A program made the position numbers and the translations under genes. Below the pieces are notes generated by a model that was given only the letters and a program-made list of their open reading frames with translations, did not search any database and was not told where the DNA came from. Below are positions 56,897-64,000 of a stretch of 64,000 nucleotides of DNA, piece after piece. Position 1 is the stretch's first letter; each line of letters starts with the position of its first letter. The stretch comes from Rhinopithecus roxellana. Lineage: Eukaryota > Chordata > Mammalia > Primates > Cercopithecidae. The stretch is taken from positions 83,700,033-83,764,032 of the forward strand of contig NC_044550.1 in the NCBI RefSeq assembly GCF_007565055.1, given 5' to 3'.

Positions 56897-57337
56897 TTAC
56901 TCTGACCATAGCCAATAATTAGTGAGGGTGTTTACTTCTGCTCTGGGGGAGAGTGTTTGTCTAAATCTCAGAATTCTCGTAGGAGTATTATCTAAGTCAA
57001 TGCAGACAAACGTATTTGTTGCTATAGCAGAAAAGGTTGAAACCATCACCATCATGTACAACATCAAGGCTCTCATGCTGGGCAGCTGGGAGATAAAACA
57101 CAGGATATTAGAAGCCCACAGACATTGGGTGGTGACAGCATTACAGGGATTTTTGATGTTGATATTGCTCCTTGGCCTGGGTAGATACTGATGTGGTTTG
57201 AGGTCACCAAATATTTCTGCAGACAGAACCACGCTGAGGCACAGCCAGAGCACGAGTGTCTGTGTGCTCATGGCAGGGACATACAAGTCTTTCTGAAGTG
57301 GTTCTTTGGCAATGGAGCCTGTTTGGGGAATGCTCAC
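56897..57337 (-). pseudogene. Possible MS4A-like four-transmembrane coding relic
   Basis: A 146-codon minus frame with three hydrophobic stretches, TLVLWLCLSVVLSAEIFG, LWASNILCFIS and YMMVMVSTFSAIATNTFVC. The order W-x(6)-F-I-S, then M-x-V-S-x(2)-S-A and a terminal I-D-L resembles TM2-TM3 of MS4A (CD20-like) proteins, with a probable deletion between them. No intact N-terminus, TM4 or splice pattern is evident. If the resemblance is real it is a decayed retrocopy or exon relic. It could equally be a chance hydrophobic frame. Confidence 0.25.
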
Positions 57338-57527
57338 AGAGATTTAGAAGATGTTTCTAGTTGTATGGAATTGTTGCCTGGGATATGGCTCAAGTGGAAC
57401 TGGGTGAGAGAGACGCTTTCAGGGTAGATTATCTTGGGGATAGCAATTCAGGCACCCCTGATGTCTAAGTGAATACTGTAAGGACTCTGTTAAATATCTT
57501 TATGTGACTGAGTTTCTGAGATGTCTG

Positions 57528-57910
57528 TGATATGGTTTGGATCTGTGTCCCCTCCCAAATCTCATGTCGAATTTTAATCCTCAATATTGGAGGAGGGGTC
57601 TGGTGGCAGGTGATTGGATGATGGAGGCAGACTTCCCCCTTGCTGTTCACGTGATACTGAGTGGGTTCTCATGATATCTGATTGTTGAAAGTGTGTAGCA
57701 GTTCCCCCTTAATTCTCTGCCTTCTGCTCCACTATGTGAAGATGTGCCTGCTTCCCCTTCACTTTCTGCCATGACTGTGAGTTTCCCGAAGCCTCTACAG
57801 CCGTGCTACCTATACAGTCTGTGGAACTGTGAGCCAATTGATCCTCTTTTCTTTATAAATTACCCAGTCTCAGGTAGTTCCTTATAGCAATGCGAGAACA
57901 GACTAATATA
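57528..57910 (+). mobile_element. Solo MST-type MaLR LTR with perfect 5-bp TSD
   Basis: TGATATGGTTTGGATCTGTG, then GATTGGATGATGGAGGCAGA, CTTTCTGCCATGACTGTGAG and AAATTACCCAGTCTCAGGTA, ending AGACTAATATA. It is flanked by GTCTG at 57523-57527 and 57911-57915. No internal proviral sequence. Confidence 0.93.
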
Positions 57911-57971
57911 GTCTGTATGCTGTGTTCAATGCTGACAATCGTAACTATTGTGCCTACTCCTTTGATGCCTC

Positions 57972-58326
57972 TCTTCTTTTTTTCCCCCAACTTTTAAGTT
58001 CAGTGGTACCATGTGCAGGATGTGCAGGTTTGTTACATAGGTAAAAGCGTGCCATGGTGGTTTACTGTACAGATCATCCCATAGCACAGGTATTAAGCTC
58101 AGCATCCATTAACTATTCTTCTTGATGCTATCCCCCACACTGTGTGTTGTTCCCCCTGATGTGTCCATGTATTCTCATCAGTCAGCTCCCACTTACAAGT
58201 GAGAACATGTGGTATTTGGTTTTCTGTTCCTGCATTAGTTTGCTGAGGATAATGGCTTCCAACTCCATCTATGCCCCTGCAAGGGACATGATCTCGTTCC
58301 TTTGTATGGCTGCATAGTATTCCACG
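57972..58326 (-). mobile_element. L1P 3' end, antisense, 5'-truncated
   Basis: GTGCAGGTTTGTTACATAGG, then TGCCATGGTGGTTTACTGTA, GAGAACATGTGGTATTTGGT and CCATCTATGCCCCTGCAAGG, the reverse complement of a primate L1 3' UTR and the last ORF2 codons. It ends at GCATAGTATTCCACGG. Confidence 0.93.
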
Positions 58327-58329
58327 GAC

Positions 58330-59470
58330 ACCTCTGTTTTATTGGCTGGTTATTCTTTACACTAAGTTACTGAGTTAGCCTGGCAGGAGCTTTCAAGAAA
58401 CTTGAGTGAAGGAAATTAGGAGTGCAGGACTGAATCAGGGAGCTCATGCTTTGAGTAGTAGATCCCAGTCCCAAGACCCATGACCAGGTATTGAGTCTTT
58501 GGTCCAGATGGAAACACTAGGAAACTGTGTCAGTTAAGTGGTCTACTATTTCCTTCTGGGTTTAGTCTTCAGTAATAATAATCATGGTATCCTGAAACAG
58601 TTTACAACCTTGCACAGTAAGTAAAACACTATTGTGGACCTGCAATGCAGGCATTCTACATCAGCTAGCTTTAAAAAGCTGTATATTTTTATTTTTTATA
58701 TCAAAAATATGTTGCATGTCTAGTATAATGAAATAATGCAGAAATATATAAAGGAAAAAGTAAAATACATGCACTTTTTCTATATTAAAGAAATAGAAAT
58801 GGAGTTTTTGAAAGACTGTTGTAACAGTAAATTGAGGGATATGTGTGTCTTCAAAAATGTTAAAACAGAAGTTTTTACTGAAGCACAAATACATAAGATA
58901 CCACATTCCAAAGGGACACTTTAGACCATTGTGTGAAATTTTCAGACATTGCCAAACACCATTAACAGAACTCCTGAAATCCCTCATTCACAATAAGGGC
59001 ATATAAGTGTTGGAGACTGTATTAGTCAAAGTCATATTTACTAGAGTGGTAGTAAATAGACCCTGAAACTTCAGGGGTCACATAAAGTAACTTTCTTGTT
59101 CACATAAAGTCCACTGAGGGTTGGGTGGCTCTGTAGGGTAGCTCCCCTCCAAATGGTCATTCAGGGATCCAGGTTGTTTCCATCTTGTGGTTTCACCACC
59201 TCAACACAAGTTTTCCATGGTTGCCATGGCAAAATAGATACAGCATGGACAACTCACATCCACTCCTCCATGCTTCAAACTGGAAGTGACTGATTATAGC
59301 TTACTGGCCAGAATTAGCATTTTTATAATGACAGATACATAGCACTCAATAAATTGTAGCTCTTACCATTATGGTTATTGGAAAACAACATTTTGAATAA
59401 CTGGAAAAGAGTTCATCATGTGTAGTTACCATGATTAATTAACTATTAACCTGCTGTAGGACATTTCTAT
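58330..59470. other. No gene recognised
   Basis: AT-rich unique sequence. Overlapping 108-codon minus (58661-58987) and 62-codon plus (58736-58924) frames lack domains. Confidence 0.45.
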
Positions 59471-59480
59471 TGTGTCCTTT

Positions 59481-59524
59481 GTTGTTGTTGTTATTATGAT
59501 TATGATTATGATTATGATTATTTA
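59481..59524. repeat. (GTT)n(ATTATG)n simple repeat, Alu tail
   Basis: GTTGTTGTTGTT then four units of ATTATG. This is the degenerated A tail of the antisense Alu that follows. Confidence 0.9.
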
Positions 59525-59804
59525 GAATCAGGGTTTTACTCTGTCATCCAGGCTGGAGTGCAGTGGGACGATCATGGCTCATTGTAGCTTCAACATCCTG
59601 GGCTCAAGAGATCCTTCTGCCTCAGTCCCCTCCTGTATCTGGGACTACAGGCACGTGCCACCATATCTGACTAATTTATTTTTTGTAGAGACAGAGTCTC
59701 ACTATGTTGTCCAGGCTGGTCTTGAACTCCTGGCCTCAAGCAATACTCCCACCTAAGCCTCCCAAAGTGCTGAGATTACAGACATGAGCCAATGCGCCCA
59801 GCCA
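59525..59804 (-). mobile_element. AluJ-like element, antisense, with TSD
   Basis: AATCAGGGTTTTACTCTGTC to GAGCCAATGCGCCCAGCCA, both arms present and well diverged. TGTGTCCTTT flanks at 59471-59480 and 59805-59814. Confidence 0.93.
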
Positions 59805-59814
59805 TGTGTCCTTT

Positions 59815-61150
59815 TTTCACACTTACAAATAATACATATTCAAAGACAAAATATGTCTTTATAGAAATCCTTGTCTTCATATCTGATTACTTTTTAGAAG
59901 TGGAATAGCAGGGATAAAGAATGTGGACATTTTTAAGACTCTTGATACATATGCCAAATTGTATGTTAGAAATGTCAGACTAATTTATCCTATCACCAGC
60001 AATTAAGAAGCATACTTATCAAAACCTCACAAGTATTAAATGCTATGTTAAACAAATAAATAGACAACTTTGATTCCTCCACATTTGAATTTGATGCATA
60101 TAGTCACTCACATTGTTATAATTATCAGAAAACAAATTTGACTCTTCCACTGAAATGCAAGCCCCCTAATCAAGGGGCCATAAATATCTTTTTCAGCTAG
60201 TATTCCCAGCACTTAGCCCAGTGCCTTGCATACAGTAGGAACACAGTAAACATGTGTTTAAAAATTACAGTTGAAAAGTGGCATATCTTAAGTGCTTAGA
60301 TTAGTGCTTTTAAAATTATCAATGTTGGTTTTTTTCTCATGCTTTCCACTGGCTGAATTTCCTGAAATTGTCTCTTAATTCATTTACCTATTTTTCTACT
60401 GGTACGTTAGTTGTTTTTCTCACCAATTTGTAAATGTTCTTCATATAATAATAATATTAATCCATTATCATATTTGTTTCAAATATTTCTCAACTTTTGT
60501 TAACTGTAATTATATGAGGTCTTTAATAAATCTGTTTACAGTTATGTGTCAAATCTCTCAATTTCTGTTTCTCATAGAGGAAATTCCCTTCCTCTAGCCT
60601 CATGTTTCCTTGAGGGGACTTCCTCTCTCCTTCATTCTTCACTTCTCATCAAGGGAAGAGGCAGGCCATATGTGACTGGTGAAATTCTCTACTTCCATCT
60701 TCTCTGGACTCAGTTCTCAAGGAGGGTGATCCTTGAACTCCATGAGGAAGCTCACAGGAGCAGGCATTGAGCCTGTAAGAGAGCCTGAACTTGATCAGTC
60801 TGCCAGTAGCTAGGTGGTTAAGATTAATTCTGGGGGAGAATAGAGACTCTGATTAGAACAGATTAAAGCTCTATTCTCTAATCAGCCTTAACAATTATGA
60901 TCTGTCTGACTCCTTTGTTTCTTATGAATTTGTTTTATACTTGGAGCAGAGAGGATATAATTATCCCTCAATAAACCATATCGTTTTCCCTTGTGCTTTA
61001 CTCAAATTGTTTTTGTTTTGAAGGTCTTTCTCATGTAAAATTGCATAAATATTTGCCCATATTTTCTACTTGTTTTTTATAGCTTATTTAAAAGTTTCTC
61101 ATAAAATTTATTTTTAAAATAAGAGATGTAATCAACATTACTGTAAAATG
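59815..61150 (-). mobile_element. Fragmented old L1 (L1M/L1ME-like), antisense
   Basis: TTTTAGAAGTGGAATAGCAG, then CACCAGCAATTAAGAAGCA, later ATTTACCTATTTTTCTACTG, ACCAATTTGTAAATGTTCTT and GCATAAATATTTGCCCATAT follow antisense old-L1 wording. It is interrupted by an L2 piece and unclassified sequence (60500-61000). Confidence 0.45.
60150..60265 (+). mobile_element. L2 LINE 3' fragment
   Basis: AAATGCAAGCCCCCTAATCA, then CCCAGCACTTAGCCCAGTGC, then ATACAGTAGGAACACAGTAA. Confidence 0.7.
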
Positions 61151-64000
61151 GTAAATATTAAAAATGAAGAGAAAAATTAAAATCATACTGAATTTTATAC
61201 TATGTAGCTTCTACTTCCAAAATTACTAATGTGCATTTTTTTTCAAACTTAACTTTATGTTTAATTGATTTAATTGTTTACTGTCAATTTTTTACATCAG
61301 GATTTCTCTATTCTTGAACTTTTAATTTTGACTTATCTCTTGTTGGGCTCCAGAATATGATATACAGAAACTGTATTGATAGTGCAGTTTCTGAACCTTG
61401 CATATCTTAGAATGTTTTCCTGTTGTTTCACCCAGGAACAAGAACTTAGCTCTATAGCCCTCAATTCTCAACTGTACAGCATTTAAACTCTCTTTTCTCT
61501 CCCCTCAAACTTCATAGACTCTACTTCTTTTTACCTTCTGGCATTTATTGTTGCAAAGGAGAAAGCTGAATACTTGTCTAATTTTTAATCCAATGCAGGT
61601 GATCTGTGTTTTCTCCTTGGATACAGGTAGGAGTCTCTCTTTATTTGAATATTCAAAAACTTCCCAAGGATTTATCTAGCTATGAATATCTCTTTATTAA
61701 TTGTGACTGGAGCATGAAAAGCTATTTTAATGTGCATATTCAGAATTTTGGCGGGTGTGAGGAACAAGAAAGCATTCTTAAAATATAATTGATTATTGCC
61801 TCATTTCCAATTATTGTGTATTCTTCCTCAGGAACTTCCATATTTATCATCTTCTCTCATTGTTTTCATTTCTTAGTCCTTCCCTTGCAATTTGAGATCG
61901 TTATTCAAGTTTGTCCTCAACATCACAGACTCAATTTTTCATTATGTCAATTTCACTCTTTTTTCTACTCTGTATCTTAATTATCCCAAGACATTGTATT
62001 GAATGCCTTCCTGATTTTATCTGGTACTCATTCTCATATCATCTGGCTCTATCCTTATGCCTTTCTGGTTTCTACTCGTGTCTTTATGAAGATACAAAGC
62101 AGTTTTCTAAAACGACCACTTTAGCAAGTTTGTTCTTTTTCTCAAGTTAAGCCTCTGGATTAATGCTTAGTTTTTCCTTCATCTCCTACATCCCTCAGGA
62201 GGATGCTCTTTAGTCCTGGTATTCAAAGGCAAGCAGAGTGGACAGTCTCCCCTTGGTTCTACTCACTGACCATGTGATGTTGGTGGAATCCTCTTCTGCT
62301 AACTAAAGGTGGGTGGTAGTTGGTAAAAATTCTTGTGTTTACCAGGCATTCTTCTAGGGCTGACGTTTGTTCTTCTCTTACTTTAACCCACTAGTTCTCT
62401 TCTACTTTGGTCAGTTCTTGAAACCATCTAGTCTTAGGGGTGAAGCTTCCTTTGAAGCTTACAGACTTACTCATGGTCCCCTCTTTGTCCTCATTATTAA
62501 AGGACAGGACTTTTGTGGTCATAATATAACCAAAATCTCTTTAGGTTAACAGCACTCCTTATGCATAATTTGAAGACCTGAGAGGTAGGGGTTAACACAT
62601 CCAGAACTGATCCCCTGCAGGCCAGCTTCACAGAAAAGAAAAGGGACGCTAGCAAAGCTCTATAGAAACTAGTTAGGCTCACTGCTCAAGGCACTCAGTC
62701 GTGACCTAGTGCAAAGGCTTGGACCGCAGTCTCTCTCTTCTGACAGGGGAGAGGTTGGTGTTCCCCAAACTATGATTGCCTATGTGGCAAATTTTACTAT
62801 TTGTATGCCATGCCCTATGACTACAACCATAAGGCCTCTCCCCTTGGTCCCTCTCTCCCTCCCTGCCACTCCCTGCTGATCATGCAGGGGAGGGGCTGAT
62901 GTTACATCAAATCATGAATACTGAACTGTACCAAGGCTTTGCCATGTCATATTGCTATTGCATCTGGCTTCTAATCATACAGCATCTGATGACAGGATAG
63001 TGGGATACCAGCACCCTGCTATTGCTCCTGCCTCTGCAAGTTCTCACAAAGCAATGCTGCTCCCAGTTGGTCTGCTGTGAGTGCTGCTTACCAAGTTACC
63101 TTGCTAGCACGGCAATTGTTCCAGTAAATGGAATATCCATCTAGGCACACATCGTGGCCTTCCAGAAGCAAGTTAGGAAAGCAGAGATAGATTAAAAACT
63201 CAAAGAGAGATTTTAGTATCAGTCTTGTTGTCAACCTTTGGGAGTTGGTGACTATTAGTAGGAAAGACCCTTGGAAAACTGAGGAGTGGGAGACCTACAG
63301 GGTTAAGACTAAGTGATAGAATTTATTGTATTTTTAGTGAGAGTAAAAGAAGTTGCCAAGGATGGGATGGATACTGTACTGAGAAGAAAGCTGAACCACT
63401 GCTTCATAACACTCATGGAAAGATAAAACAAAAGCACATAGTGCCAGGATCACTGAAGAATGGGTAGAGGAGATATTAGGGAAAGGTACTGACCATCAGC
63501 AAACAGGGATAAGTGGGCTCCCAATTCTAACTCCTCTCTATGAGATCAAAATCGGAAAGGGGACAGTCCCTTACAGTGGTGGCCTCCTCCAGAAGTCTGT
63601 TGTTGGGTCTGCCTTCCACTGCTGGGTGTTTCAAGGGAGAGCTGGTAGTTATTCCAATGTGTCTTCACAATACTGTGCTGCTCCCGGTGCCTTCTGAGCT
63701 CCCGGCAATTTATAGAGATACACTATCTAGCGTCTGTCCAAAAACTGTCAACAATAAATCTTAGGATCTGAACTGAGCAAGCTAGTCAGGACAATTGTTT
63801 CTTTCTTCAGAAGTCCCCCAGTCATTGGAAGAACTTGGAATTAATGCTGTAGATTATTGTTAGCCTTGACTCCAACTCTGTACTAAAGTCATACAGAAGG
63901 GTCTTCCAAACCAGAAAATGTGCACTTTCTACCTTATTCTTACAATGGTCTCCCCTGCCTTGTCTGCAGTGAATATATTCAGTAACTTGGGGTTGTCACC
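61151..64000. other. No gene recognised; long unclassified stretch
   Basis: 61151-62150 is AT/pyrimidine-rich. 62150-63780 is GC-richer and holds an AATAAA signal near 63750, so it may include an unrecognised LTR or old ERV segment. Open frames are 60-79 codons and carry no domain. The right edge shows no feature. Confidence 0.4.

Noticed and set aside
60849..60885. Hairpin CTGATTAGA / TCTAATCAG as an RNA gene or terminator
   Set aside because: A nine-base stem in AT-rich DNA is expected by chance, and there is no flanking conserved context.
1..64000. CRISPR arrays, riboswitches, operons, tRNA or rRNA genes, phage or plasmid features
   Set aside because: None seen. The content is that of a primate nuclear intron, and the regular repeats present are simple repeats and retrotransposons.

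Overview
The window is primate, most likely human or great-ape, nuclear DNA. It is AT-rich and intron-like, and it is full of mammalian and primate repeats (L1PA/L1P, Alu, MIR, L2, MaLR and ERVL LTRs, MER5A, MADE1). It has no bacterial-style gene density. The only functional protein-coding sequence I can support is two minus-strand exons whose translation matches TTC29 (tetratricopeptide repeat domain 29, an axonemal protein of the sperm flagellum). Both exons have good splice sites and compatible phases: 40308-40520 (213 nt) is followed in the transcript by 33350-33435 (86 nt). The rest of the window is best read as TTC29 intron, or flank in case the gene does not span it. The genome position (human 4q31) comes from knowledge of the gene, not from the sequence.

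Layout. 1-4545 is the 3' part of an old, broken L1PA element. 4548-5170 is an older L1 interrupted by another L1. 5170-13950 is mostly unclassified sequence with scattered L2, MIR, MER5A and one Alu monomer. 13965-17363 is a young L1 insertion with a 5' inversion, a 16-bp target-site duplication and a 982-codon open ORF2 remainder. 17380-28660 is a MIR/L2/Alu landscape. 28660-34290 is the most unusual part. A segment of about 730 bp from the intron upstream of the 86-nt TTC29 exon, including its acceptor AG and the first bases of the exon, is present a second time in inverted orientation 4 kb away, with a third short copy beside it. 34382-38670 holds a MaLR LTR and an old L1. The 213-nt exon follows. 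44340-48480 is a notably repeat-poor block. 51246-51324 is a MADE1 hairpin of the kind that gives rise to miR-548 genes. 55614-58326 holds two MaLR LTRs around a decayed four-transmembrane (MS4A-like) coding relic. The right end contains an AluJ, old L1 fragments and unclassified sequence.

How the parts interact. The strongest candidate for something undescribed is the inverted duplication. In the TTC29 pre-mRNA its two arms flank the 86-nt exon, so they could pair into a long duplex covering the exon's branch-point region and acceptor. This could favour exon skipping (a frameshift), back-splicing or A-to-I editing. Percent identities and subfamily names are judged by eye; no alignment or database search was run.
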